Shown here: in pieces, positions 31,594 through 39,620 of the stretch
Layout of the letters: the number at the start of each line of letters is the position of its first letter
Numbering within the stretch: position 1 is the first letter of the stretch
NCBI GenBank assembly: GCA_942491525.1
Contig: CALOBW010000056.1
Span: 434,001 to 498,000, forward strand
Length of the DNA stretch: 64,000 nucleotides
Direction: 5' to 3'
DNA from: CAYWBU01 sp942491525
GTDB lineage: Bacteria; Desulfobacterota; Desulfomonilia; UBA1062
The notes under the pieces: generated by a model
Databases searched by the model: none
Told to the model about the DNA's origin: nothing
Seen by the model: only the letters and a program-made list of their open reading frames with translations
Translations under genes and position numbers: made by a program

Positions 31594-34012
31594 AGATACG
31601 TCTCAGGGTGTAGCCGCGGGCTTCCAGCATTTTGAACAGGCTGTCAGGCCCGGCTAGATGCGCAGAACCCACGATGATGAAGCTGGTTTCGCCGCTGTCG
31701 ATTAGATCTTCAATGTTGTCGATCCAGGCGCGGTTGCGCTTGGTGAGCATGGTATCGTAGACCGGCAGAATTTTTGGATTGTCTTCGTAGATACGGTAGA
31801 TGTCCTGCCAGTGCTCTTCGAGTTGGCCATTGATCCAGTAGTCTGGATATGTAGTGTTGTTTTCATAATCATCAAGTTCGGCAGTCAGGCTGGCAACCTG
31901 GATGTCGGTGCCGAGTTCACTGAAAATGCTGTACTGCTCTTCAATGTCTTCCAGCCCGAAGAACTTTTGTCGGTTGCGATTAAGCCGGTTATGGAAATGT
32001 TCCTCCAGTCCGAAATTAGACGAGAGGCCTTGACGGTTAAGCCAGGTGCTTTGCAGGAAGCTGTTAAAGAGTAGCGGTTTGAGTTCTTTATAATCATCGA
32101 TTGTGATGCCGAGCTCATCAAGGTAGGTTTCGATTCGTTGTGCTAGGTTTTCTGAGAGAGCGTCTTTGAGTTGTTCATCGTCGTCAAATAGGGCGTTTTC
32201 CTTGAGAGCTCTAATAAGGTCTTTATGCTTGTAGTAGACACATTCGATTACATAGTTGTCTGCAGAATCAAAGGCATCGTAGAATTTTTGATTAAGAGGA
32301 TAGGTTTCATCCGAGGCGTAGTGCGATGATCCCATTATATAGAGCTTGGAGTTCTTTGTCTCCAATAGCCACAGTGGATGGTTATCAGTTTTTTTTGCTG
32401 CTATCGTTTTAGCTTGGGGAGTTTCCTTGGGGTTGAGGAGTAGAGATACAACCTGGGGCGAATTATATTGGGTCGCTAGATGAATGGGCAGGATGCCGCT
32501 ATAGGTTTTGATATCGGCCATTGACCCGGCATCAATGAGTATTTTGATCATCAATTCGTTGCCGTAGCGGGCCGCCAGGTGCAGGGGGGTGAAACCATCT
32601 GCATTGCGGGCATTGATTTTATAAATATCCAGTTCCGTGATAATTTTTACGATTTCATGACCGCCATAGTGGCAGGCAGAGTGCAGCAGGTTGTCGCCGT
32701 CCATTTTGTGGGTGTCGGCATCGGCGCCCGCATCCAGCAGAGCCTGCACTGTGTCGGCATCGGCATATCTGACTGCAAGGTGCAGGGGCTGATAGCCGGA
32801 ACTGGTTTGTGCGTTTAGTTTGGGTTGTCCGGCGAGCAGGGATTTTACCATGGGGGTGGTGCCATAACGGATCGCATAGTGCAGTGGTGTCCAGCCCTTT
32901 TTGTTGGCCTCTTGCGGGGCTCCGGCCTGCAGCAGAACTCTTATCATATCTGCGTCAGCGTAGCGGGCCGCGATATGCAGAGGGGAGTCCAGATCATCAT
33001 TGCGTCGTTTGGGGTCTGCCCCGGCCTGTAAAAGTTGCTGTATGATTGCTGTATCCTGATATTGAGCTGCGAAGATCAGCGGACTGAAGCCGTAACCGTT
33101 CCGGTAGTTGGGGTCAGCTCCGGCTTCCAGCATGGATTTGATCATATCAGGCGAACCGTGGCGGCATGCCAGCAGCAGTGGTGACCAGGGGTCGTTATCA
33201 GTGGTCGCTTTGTTGACATCCACATCAGCTTCTATCATCAGCTTAACGGTCTGGACGTTGTTGTTGCGGGCGGCCTGGGCCAGCGGGGTCCATCCGTCAT
33301 CTGTAATAATGGTGTGGTCGGCCTGCTTGTTCAGCAGGAGCTTGGTCATGGCTGTATCCCGATAGCGGGTGGCCAGGTGCAGTGGTGTCCAGTTCTCGTT
33401 GTCTAATGGGTTGATCTGGGCTCCATGTTTGAGTAGCAGCTCTGCTATTTCAATATTGCGGTAGCGGACGGCAAGGTGAAGAGGTCGCCACTCATTATCG
33501 GTGGCTGCCTCAATGTTTGCGTTGGTCTTCAGCAGTGCGCCTATGGCGGCGCGGTTATTGTAGCGGACTGCTAGGTGCAGCGGTGTCCATTTGTTTTCAG
33601 TGAGTGCTTCTGTATCGGCGCCATGTTCCAGTAGTAGTTTGATAATTTCGCTGTCAGACTCGCTTGCCGCCAGGTGTAATGCGCTCCAGTTGTCGGACTT
33701 CTGGTAGTTGACATCAGCCCCGGCTTCCAGCAAAAGCCTGACTTTGTCAATCTCATCATTGGATACAGCAAACTGCAACGCCGTCCATTTCTTAATGTCT
33801 GTCTGTGCTTCGAGGTTGGCGCCGGCTTTGATCAAAGCTTCAACAGTTGCAGTATCGCCGTAGCGGGCGGCATTGTGCAGGGCGGTCCAGCCGTCTCTTT
33901 CAGCAACATTTATGCCTGGGTCGTAGGGCTCCTGAGATGAAGTTGTAAGACCGGCGCAGCCTGACAAAATCATCAAGATGACTAAAATTGGGCAGATTTT
34001 GGCGTGATGCAT
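31592..34012 (-). CDS. Lipoprotein with 15 ankyrin repeats and a TraB/GumN domain
   Basis: The 806-residue product begins with a lipoprotein signal (LSGC lipobox, Cys at residue ~19). Fifteen ankyrin repeats occupy about residues 38-520, each recognisable as G-W-T-P-L-H-x-A-x-R-Y-x-x-x-x-x-V-x-x-L-L-x-A-G-A. The last 265 residues form a TraB/GumN-type domain: YIMGSSHYASDETYPL at its start, GLEDIEEQ in the middle, and RNRAWIDNIEDL with VGSAHLAGPDSL at the end. TraB/GumN domains are putative metalloprotease- or hydrolase-like modules with conserved His and Glu. The ankyrin stack probably binds protein partners outside the cytoplasm. The ATG has a GGAGGGAG site. It is monocistronic. Each domain is certain; the combined role is unknown. 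Confidence 0.88.
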   Translation of the reverse strand: MHHAKICPILVILMILSGCAGLTTSSQEPYDPGINVAERDGWTALHNAARYGDTATVEALIKAGANLEAQTDIKKWTALQFAVSNDEIDKVRLLLEAGADVNYQKSDNWSALHLAASESDSEIIKLLLEHGADTEALTENKWTPLHLAVRYNNRAAIGALLKTNANIEAATDNEWRPLHLAVRYRNIEIAELLLKHGAQINPLDNENWTPLHLATRYRDTAMTKLLLNKQADHTIITDDGWTPLAQAARNNNVQTVKLMIEADVDVNKATTDNDPWSPLLLACRHGSPDMIKSMLEAGADPNYRNGYGFSPLIFAAQYQDTAIIQQLLQAGADPKRRNDDLDSPLHIAARYADADMIRVLLQAGAPQEANKKGWTPLHYAIRYGTTPMVKSLLAGQPKLNAQTSSGYQPLHLAVRYADADTVQALLDAGADADTHKMDGDNLLHSACHYGGHEIVKIITELDIYKINARNADGFTPLHLAARYGNELMIKILIDAGSMADIKTYSGILPIHLATQYNSPQVVSLLLNPKETPQAKTIAAKKTDNHPLWLLETKNSKLYIMGSSHYASDETYPLNQKFYDAFDSADNYVIECVYYKHKDLIRALKENALFDDDEQLKDALSENLAQRIETYLDELGITIDDYKELKPLLFNSFLQSTWLNRQGLSSNFGLEEHFHNRLNRNRQKFFGLEDIEEQYSIFSELGTDIQVASLTAELDDYENNTTYPDYWINGQLEEHWQDIYRIYEDNPKILPVYDTMLTKRNRAWIDNIEDLIDSGETSFIIVGSAHLAGPDSLFKMLEARGYTLRRI

Positions 34013-34074
34013 ACTCCCTCCGGGAAATTATAAGACTTTAATATATATACCTTACGGCAAAAAGGGTTTCAAAC

Positions 34075-34105
34075 ATAAGCGCCGGCAGATACTGCCGGCG
34101 CTTAT
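34075..34105. terminator. Strong hairpin between chemoreceptor and ankyrin genes
   Basis: A perfect 14-bp stem (ATAAGCGCCGGCAG with its complement, 34075-34088 and 34092-34105) encloses a 3-base loop. It starts five bases past the chemoreceptor stop on the minus strand. There is no long T-run, but the stem is very stable. Confidence 0.6.
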
Positions 34106-34109
34106 AGTG

Positions 34110-35594
34110 TTACTCTGAGGTTTTAAACATTCTGACCAGGTTGATCAGTTCGCTGGCCAGGGTATGCAGGTTGGTGGCACTGCTGGCCAGCTCTTCAACC
34201 ACGGCCGCGTTGGTCTGGGTGGCGGTGTCGGTTTCGGTGATGGTGCGGTTCAGCTCGTTGATGCCGGTAGCCTGCTCCTCGGAGGAGGCGGCGATCTCAT
34301 CCATGGACTGGGAGAGTTCGGCGGTGGTGGCGCTGATCTCCTGCATGGCGCCGGCAGCCTGTTCAACCATCTCACTGCCGACCGAAACCTTGCCGACCGT
34401 GTCATCGATCAGAACTTTGATCTGGCGCGAGGCTTCGGCGGAACGCTGGGCCAGGGCGCGGACCTCTTCGGCCACCACGGCGAAACCTTTGCCGTGTTCG
34501 CCGGCCCGCGCCGCCTCAACGGCGGCATTCAGGGCCAGCAGGTTGGTCTGGAAGGCCACATCATTGACGGTGGTGGTGATGTCGCTGATCTGGGAGGAGG
34601 AGGCCGCAATCTCATTGATGGCGGCGGCCATGCGCTGGGAGATCTCATTGTTGCGGTTGACCATCTCCATGGCGCTGGCGGCTTTGCGGCGACCTTCGGC
34701 GGCATGGGCGGCGTTGGCCTTGATTGCGGCCGCCATCTCTTCAATGGTGGAGGCGATCTCCTCCATTGAGGCCGCCTGTTCGGTGGCACTCTGGGAGACC
34801 TGTTCAGCTGAGGCCTGCACCTCTTCGCTGCCGTTGTTGACCTCGCTGGCCGTGTTGCGCACGCTGGTGACGACATTGTCCAGATTGTGGACCATGCTCT
34901 GCATGGCCGCGGCCAGCCGGCCGATCTCGTCATGCTGGTCAATGTCGATGGTGGCGGTCAGGTCGCCGTCGGATACGGAGCTGACAAAACTAACCCCCTT
35001 CTGCATGTCGTGGGAGATCATGCGGGCGATGATGAAGCCTAAGCTCAGACCGATCAGGATGACCACCGTGAAGGATGCAATGACAACGCTCTTAAGTTTT
35101 ATCAGCATGGCCGAGATGCGTTTGGGCTGGTTGATGCGGATGTCATCGGCATTTGTCAGCAGGATGGTGCGGCTGGCAACCATCTGGTCATAGAGCTCGC
35201 GGTGCGTGTGCCGGTCGGCGCCGGCATTGATGAACTGCTTGCTGTGATCGACATAGGTATCGACCATGACGCCCATCTCTCTGAGGCGGACAATGTTCTC
35301 TTCAAATCTGAGTTTTGAGATCAGCTTGTCGGAGTTCTCGAAGTAGCTGTCGCGGGCCGCATCCAGGGCTTTGATGGCGGCCGGGTCGTGTGAGAGCTGG
35401 TAATCTTCAACGGCGATCTGGGCATTCTGGATGGCAAAATACATGTTGTCGGTATCACCCAGGGCTTTCATGGCCATATCGGAGATGTCGGTTACCTTGA
35501 TGGAAAATATTGCCAGAATCAAAACCAGAATCAGGATTGCGGAGAATCCGCCGCCGACCTTAGTCAGCACGTTTAGGTTACGTAACCACTTCAT
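34110..35594 (-). CDS. Methyl-accepting chemotaxis protein
   Basis: The 494-residue transducer has a first membrane helix at residues ~15-35 and a periplasmic helical sensor of about 150 residues (four-helix-bundle type). A second membrane helix follows near residues 172-195 (SFTVVILIGLSLGFIIARM), then a HAMP domain and a long coiled-coil signalling domain. The tip contains the universal E-H-G-K-G-F-A-V-V-A-E-E-V-R-x-L-A sequence. No C-terminal CheR-tethering pentapeptide is present, as the protein ends KTSE. It should bind CheA/CheW at the membrane and control motility. Ligand unknown. No che genes are nearby. Confidence 0.93.
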   Translation of the reverse strand: MKWLRNLNVLTKVGGGFSAILILVLILAIFSIKVTDISDMAMKALGDTDNMYFAIQNAQIAVEDYQLSHDPAAIKALDAARDSYFENSDKLISKLRFEENIVRLREMGVMVDTYVDHSKQFINAGADRHTHRELYDQMVASRTILLTNADDIRINQPKRISAMLIKLKSVVIASFTVVILIGLSLGFIIARMISHDMQKGVSFVSSVSDGDLTATIDIDQHDEIGRLAAAMQSMVHNLDNVVTSVRNTASEVNNGSEEVQASAEQVSQSATEQAASMEEIASTIEEMAAAIKANAAHAAEGRRKAASAMEMVNRNNEISQRMAAAINEIAASSSQISDITTTVNDVAFQTNLLALNAAVEAARAGEHGKGFAVVAEEVRALAQRSAEASRQIKVLIDDTVGKVSVGSEMVEQAAGAMQEISATTAELSQSMDEIAASSEEQATGINELNRTITETDTATQTNAAVVEELASSATNLHTLASELINLVRMFKTSE

Positions 35595-35842
35595 GTATGT
35601 ACCTTCCTTGAGTCTTTTTTTGTTGCCTCTGTGTGACAGGATACAACTCTATTGTTGCTAGCCCGATCGGATGTTCGCCAGCATTACTTGAGAGGTTTCT
35701 GTAGCGGAATGAATCTTAAAACCGGATATTCATTTTTATTTCTTTTGTATTAATATGTTGTGGGTGTAAAAAAATTAACAGGATCTTAACAGAAGGTTCC
35801 GCCGAGCTAGTTGTCCGGATTTCATGAGCAAATGCTCGGATT
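35595..35842. other. Intergenic region
   Basis: No gene is visible in these 248 bases. They hold the chemoreceptor promoter region on the minus strand and the end of the arsenic operon. I see no hairpin with a T-run behind arsC. Confidence 0.4.
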
Positions 35843-36271
35843 TTAGGTCAGGTTGTCGGGCAGGCCTGCGGCAAATTCACGGATCTCGTCGCGCACCCGT
35901 CGGTAGCAATTGAGGGCATCCTCGTCTGTCTCGGCTTTTTGGGCCAGGGCGGGCGGGTCATCAAAGCCCACGTGAATGCGTCTGGCGCTGCCGGCAAGGA
36001 GGGGGCAGTTCTCAGCGGCGTGGCCGCAGAGGGTGATGACCCAGTCAAACTTGATATCCGGCAGCTCGTCCACAACGTTGGACTGCTGATGCGATATGTC
36101 CACCCCGGCCTCGGCCATAACTTTAGCCGCATATGGGTTGATGCCGTGGGCCTCGATGCCGGCCGAGTAGGCCTCAATCGAGTCCCCTTTGAGCTGGCGG
36201 GTCCAGCCTTCAGCCATCTGGCTGCGGCAGGAGTTGCCGGTGCAGAGAAACAGAATCTTTAGTTTATCCAT
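35843..36271 (-). CDS. arsC: Arsenate reductase, low-molecular-weight phosphatase type
   Basis: The 142-residue protein has the phosphatase-like active site C-T-G-N-S-C-R (Cys10 to Arg16), as in thioredoxin-coupled ArsC. Further cysteines for the disulfide relay appear in ITLCGHAAENCPLL. A D-P-P motif (FDDPPAL) provides the general acid. It should reduce arsenate to arsenite using thioredoxin. The ATG follows AAAGGAA. It is the last gene of the arsenic operon, eleven bases downstream of arsG; the reduced arsenite would then be exported by the permease encoded earlier. A tyrosine phosphatase activity is possible in this fold, but the context and extra cysteines favour ArsC. Confidence 0.9.
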   Translation of the reverse strand: MDKLKILFLCTGNSCRSQMAEGWTRQLKGDSIEAYSAGIEAHGINPYAAKVMAEAGVDISHQQSNVVDELPDIKFDWVITLCGHAAENCPLLAGSARRIHVGFDDPPALAQKAETDEDALNCYRRVRDEIREFAAGLPDNLT

Positions 36272-36281
36272 CTGGGTTCCT

Positions 36282-36968
36282 TTAAGCTAAAAATATATAT
36301 TTGACTGAGTAGTAGATGCCGACGCCGATGAAGACCAGCCCTGTCAGGCTGCGGGCCCTGTGCTCTATTTGAGTGGCCAGGTTGAAAGTCTTGCTGAGGG
36401 ATTGGGCGCCAAAGGAGATCAGCAGGGCAAAGATGATGACCGGGAAGGCGGTGCCGATGCCGTAGGTGGACGGCAGCAGGATGCCTGAACCGGCCTTGAG
36501 AGCCAGCGGAATCAGGCTGCCGAAAAAGAGGGCTGCTGATACCGGGCAGAAGCTGAGCGCAAATATGACGCCCAGCAGAAAGGCTCCCAGGATGCCCCGG
36601 TTGCTGATCCGCTCCTGCAGCGATCTGCTCGGACCGGGGCCACTGAGCCTAAGGTTGATCATTTCAAGCAGGACCATGCCGCTCAGAATCAGAATGGGAC
36701 CCAACAGCATATTCATGTAATCTTGCAGCAGATTGGAAATGGTGGGTGCTGCCAGCAGGCTGGAAATCAGGGCCATGCCTATTATTAGGTATACCAGCAT
36801 GCGCCCGAGGGTATAGCTGAGGCCGGTCAGGAAGACCCGGCGCGGGCTCTCAAGCTCGCGGCTGATGTAGGAGATGGCCGCGATATTGGTGGCCAGGGGG
36901 CAGGGGCTGATGGAGGTCAGCAGGCCCAGCCAGAGGCTTGTGATGGCGAGCATGGGGAGCTCAGCCAT
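36282..36968 (-). CDS. ArsG-like membrane transporter of the CcdA/DsbD type
   Basis: The 228-residue protein has six membrane helices with the motifs S-I-S-P-C-P-L-A-T-N near residue 20 and S-F-C-P-V-S-A-A-L near residue 136. They mark the CcdA-like fold and match the family annotated as aminobenzylarsenical efflux permease ArsG. Its start (ATG 36968) overlaps the end of the preceding gene by eight bases; a longer start at 37001 is possible. In arsenic operons this gene accompanies arsF and a small thioredoxin, as here. Whether it moves electrons, arsenicals, or both is not settled. Confidence 0.82.
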   Translation of the reverse strand: MAELPMLAITSLWLGLLTSISPCPLATNIAAISYISRELESPRRVFLTGLSYTLGRMLVYLIIGMALISSLLAAPTISNLLQDYMNMLLGPILILSGMVLLEMINLRLSGPGPSRSLQERISNRGILGAFLLGVIFALSFCPVSAALFFGSLIPLALKAGSGILLPSTYGIGTAFPVIIFALLISFGAQSLSKTFNLATQIEHRARSLTGLVFIGVGIYYSVKYIFLA

Positions 36969-37434
36969 TGGAAAGGCCGTCCATGAAACGCTGGGTCTCA
37001 TCCTGAATATAGAGGATGAAGCTGTCCATGTCCCTCAGGAGTGTCCAGACCCGGTCCAGCTTCTTCCACTCAACAACGCGCCCGTCTTGTTCATGGACCA
37101 GCACCACTGACTGGGAAGCGAGGCTGTAATCTTTGATGAAGTGTTCATTGCCCGGCTCCTGAATGTTGACTGTGCGCCACTCCAGCAGGCCGCTGGCCAG
37201 TGCGCCGGCAAAGCCGGTCTGCAGTGCCTCGTGGGTGTAGGCTTCAATTGTCTGGCAGCTGACGCAGCGGGCCTTGCCGTGGAAGTAATAAGCCACAACG
37301 CGCTCTTCAGCTGCAACCTGCTCCGGCTGATCGGCTGAGCTTTGGGTCTCTTTGGTGATCAGCACCCCTATGCTGAGTGCCACAAACAGCAGCAGAACTA
37401 TTGAGATGACGCGTTTGCCTGTCATCTGGGTCAT
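36961..37434 (-). CDS. ArsF-like thioredoxin-fold protein
   Basis: The 157-residue product has an N-terminal membrane anchor (about residues 9-25, VISIVLLLFVALSIGVLI) and an extracytoplasmic thioredoxin-like domain with a C-V-S-C motif (GKARCVSCQTIEAYT). It matches proteins annotated as the ArsF family in arsenic operons, proposed to take part in reduction of aromatic arsenicals or in transfer of electrons across the membrane. It overlaps the small thioredoxin gene before it (ATGA) and arsG after it, so the three are translationally coupled. The C-x-x-C pair and the partner transporter argue for redox relay. Confidence 0.82.
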   Translation of the reverse strand: MTQMTGKRVISIVLLLFVALSIGVLITKETQSSADQPEQVAAEERVVAYYFHGKARCVSCQTIEAYTHEALQTGFAGALASGLLEWRTVNIQEPGNEHFIKDYSLASQSVVLVHEQDGRVVEWKKLDRVWTLLRDMDSFILYIQDETQRFMDGLSNG

Positions 37435-37658
37435 CCGAGCAGTTTCTTGATGTCGTCACTGCCCAAAACCTTGCCCGATGCGACAACCTTGCCGTCGATG
37501 GCCAGGGCCGGGGTGAGCATGACGCCGCGCTTGGTGATCTCATTGATATCTGAGACTTTGACGACTTCCGCATCCAGGCCTGCGGCGGCCTGCTGGGCAT
37601 TGGCCATCAGCTTGTTGCACTTGGGACAACCGGTTCCGATAACTTCAATTTTTTTCAT
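37431..37658 (-). CDS. Small thioredoxin-like protein (redox-active disulfide type)
   Basis: The 75-residue protein is a minimal thioredoxin fold with the active-site motif G-T-G-C-P-K-C (Cys11, Cys14) and the cis-Pro region LTPALAIDGKVVASGKV. Such proteins (MTH895/TM0996 type) recur beside DUF318/ArsP permeases and arsF/arsG. The ATG at 37658 has AAAGGAGAG, preferred over an upstream in-frame start. It probably reduces the membrane partners or ArsC. Confidence 0.9.
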   Translation of the reverse strand: MKKIEVIGTGCPKCNKLMANAQQAAAGLDAEVVKVSDINEITKRGVMLTPALAIDGKVVASGKVLGSDDIKKLLG

Positions 37659-37671
37659 GATCTCTCCTTTA

Positions 37672-38979
37672 TTAGCCAAACACTGCTCCGTAGAGCATGC
37701 CTGAGATGGTGGCCATAATAACCACCAGGGTTACAAAGACTATGGTTTTCTTGTTGCCCAGCACCGATCTGATGACCAGCATGTTGGGCAGCGAGAGGGC
37801 CGGGCCGGCCAGCAGTAGGGCCAGAGCCGGGCCCTTGCCCATGCCGTTGCCGATCAGGCCCTGCAGGATGGGCACCTCGGTCAGGGTGGCAAAGTACATG
37901 AAGGCGCCGATAACCGAGGCGAAGAGGTTGGCCTGTAAAGAGTTGCCGCCCACGGCGCTTGCGACCCACTCGGACGGGATCAGCCCCTCCATGTCGGGAC
38001 GGCCCAGCAGGAAGCCGGCCATCAGCACGCCCATCAGCAGCAGGGGCAGGATCTGTTTGGCAAAGCCCCAGGATGACTCGAACCATTCGCCGGACTCGCC
38101 CTGATCCTTGGCGGTCAGGATCGAGAGGCCGATGACGCCGGCGATGAAACTGATCATGGGCTGGCCCGGCACGGCAATCGCCAGGATAGCCGCCGGCAGG
38201 CCGGCCAGGGCCACCTGCCAGAGCTTGTGGTTGAACCAGGCCACCAGAATGGCCGCCAGGCCAAGGGCAAAGGCGGACGTGATCTGCCACTTGGCGGCAT
38301 AGATGGCGTGCCAGATGCCGGTCTCAGCCGCCGGCTGGCCCCAGTTGGCAAAGATTAGGATGCCGACCATGCAGGCAAAGAAGAGGCCGTTCTGCCAGAG
38401 GGGTCGGATTGGCTCCTCGGCGGGCAGGGCGCCGTTGATGCGCTCGACCTCCTCCTTGCGGAAGATCAGTTCCATCAGCAGGCCGATGATGACGCTGAAG
38501 AGGATGGCGCCCACGGCCCGGGCGATGCCCAGCTCGGGGCCCAGGATGCGGGCGGTCAGGATGATGGCCAGCACGTTGATGGCCGGGCCCGAGTAGAGGA
38601 AGGCCGTGGCCGGGCCCAGGCCGGCGCCCATGCGGTAGATGCCGGCGAAGAGCGGCAGCACGGTGCAGGAGCAGACTGCCAGGATGGTGCCCGAGATTGA
38701 GGCCACGCCGTAGGCCACGATCTTCTTGGCGCCGGCGCCCAGGTAGCGCATGACCGAGCCCTGGCTGATGAAGGTGGCGATGCCGCCGGCAATGAAGAAG
38801 GCCGGCACCAGGCAGAGGATCACGTGTTCGCGGGCGTACCAGCGCACCAGGTAGAGGGCTTCCCAGAGTGAGTTGTTGAGGCGCTCGGAGCCCTGCAGCC
38901 ACTCCACCGGCAGGTAGAAGCAGGCCAGGAAGCCGCCGATGATGATACTCAAGATCTTCCATTCATTTTTGAAGTTCAT
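37672..38979 (-). CDS. Permease of the DUF318/ArsP family
   Basis: The 435-residue protein has about ten membrane helices arranged as two related halves. Family features include CTVLPLFAGIYRMGAGLGPATAFLYSGPAINVLAI in the first half (positions about 38569-38670) and AFMYFATLTEVPILQGLIGNGMGKGPALALLLAGPALSLPN in the second (about 37790-37905). The repeated G-P-A-x-x-x-x-N is diagnostic, as is the C-S-C-T before it. ArsP-type permeases export organic or inorganic arsenite. The ATG overlaps the arsR stop (ATGA). It is thus the second gene of the arsenic operon and the likely exporter. Confidence 0.88.
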   Translation of the reverse strand: MNFKNEWKILSIIIGGFLACFYLPVEWLQGSERLNNSLWEALYLVRWYAREHVILCLVPAFFIAGGIATFISQGSVMRYLGAGAKKIVAYGVASISGTILAVCSCTVLPLFAGIYRMGAGLGPATAFLYSGPAINVLAIILTARILGPELGIARAVGAILFSVIIGLLMELIFRKEEVERINGALPAEEPIRPLWQNGLFFACMVGILIFANWGQPAAETGIWHAIYAAKWQITSAFALGLAAILVAWFNHKLWQVALAGLPAAILAIAVPGQPMISFIAGVIGLSILTAKDQGESGEWFESSWGFAKQILPLLLMGVLMAGFLLGRPDMEGLIPSEWVASAVGGNSLQANLFASVIGAFMYFATLTEVPILQGLIGNGMGKGPALALLLAGPALSLPNMLVIRSVLGNKKTIVFVTLVVIMATISGMLYGAVFG

Positions 38980-39296
38980 TTGAGGAGCTCCTGCTGCTCG
39001 CGCAGATTGTCGCTCAGAACGTTTTCGACGCAGGTGATGAAGTTGGTGAAGCAGGTGCACTTGAGGCGGTACCAGACCTGGGTGCCGCGCTTCTCGTCGC
39101 TTACGATGCCGGCCTTTTTGAGGATTGAGAGGTGTTTTGAGACGGTTGAGATGTCGGCGCCGATCATCTCGGTCAGTTCAATTACGCAACGTTCGCCCCT
39201 GGCCAGCTCGTCGGTGATGAAGAGACGGGTGGGGTGGGCGAAGGCTTTGATGATGTCGGTTCTTGCCTGGTAGCGGGCTAAAGTTTTTGAATCCAT
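38976..39296 (-). CDS. arsR: ArsR-family metalloregulator
   Basis: The 106-residue repressor has the winged helix of ArsR/SmtB: AFAHPTRLFITDELARGERCVIEL, then the recognition helix DISTVSKHLSILKKAGIV, and the wing KRGTQVWYRLK. Cysteines occur in GERC before the recognition helix and in K-C-T-C after the wing, which could make the arsenite site. It is the first gene of the arsenic operon and overlaps the permease gene by four bases. A perfect palindrome at 39309-39322, just upstream of its start, is the expected self-repression site. Confidence 0.92.
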   Translation of the reverse strand: MDSKTLARYQARTDIIKAFAHPTRLFITDELARGERCVIELTEMIGADISTVSKHLSILKKAGIVSDEKRGTQVWYRLKCTCFTNFITCVENVLSDNLREQQELLK

Positions 39297-39308
39297 GTTA
39301 AACTCCCT

Positions 39309-39322
39309 TATTTGGTCAAATA
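39309..39322. promoter_or_regulatory. ArsR operator
   Basis: TATTTGGTCAAATA has perfect TATTTG / CAAATA arms around two bases and lies 13 bases upstream of the arsR ATG, as expected for self-repression. Confidence 0.6.
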
Positions 39323-39365
39323 GCCAAGCTTGATGGATAAGTCAAGGGAGATTTTGGCGCAGGGA

Positions 39366-39383
39366 GGGGGGCTGAGGCCCCCC
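39366..39383 (-). terminator. Hairpin ending the PilZ/methyltransferase operon
   Basis: GGGGGGC (39366-39372) pairs with GCCCCCC (39377-39383) around a 4-base loop, three bases after the stop of the 77-residue gene. No T-run follows. Confidence 0.6.
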
Positions 39384-39386
39384 GGT

Positions 39387-39620
39387 TTATGATTTCAGGG
39401 GCTCGGCTTCCTCTTCCAGCAGTACCTTGTAGAGGGCGTTCATGCGGTGAACCTTGCCGTTCAGTTTCTGTCTGAGGGGCGAGGCGCTGGGCAGGCTGCG
39501 AATTTCATCCTGCATCTGGTTGAGCATGCTCAGGATGCCCTCGATTGAATCGGGGGTCAGCTCCTCTTGGGGCCGCTCCTCTTCAAACTCCTTGGGAATC
39601 TCCATTCTAAACTTAGGCAT
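39387..39620 (-). CDS. 77-residue acidic helical protein, function unknown
   Basis: I do not recognise the family. The product is charged and helical: FEEERPQEELTPDSIEGILSMLNQMQDEIRSL (positions about 39588-39495), then SPLRQKLNGKVHRMNALYKVLLEEEAEPLKS (about 39480-39390). A two-helix coiled-coil hairpin is likely. The start ATG lies inside the end of the methyltransferase gene, an eight-base overlap, so it is translated together with it. It is the third gene of the operon beginning with the double-PilZ protein. A small adaptor for one of these proteins is the simplest idea. Confidence 0.7.
   Translation of the reverse strand: MPKFRMEIPKEFEEERPQEELTPDSIEGILSMLNQMQDEIRSLPSASPLRQKLNGKVHRMNALYKVLLEEEAEPLKS

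Noticed and set aside
32579..33045. Repeated DNA segments suggestive of a tandem repeat or CRISPR-like array
   Set aside because: The repetition comes from the ankyrin repeats of the coding gene; repeat unit and spacing follow the protein, and there are no constant repeats with variable spacers.
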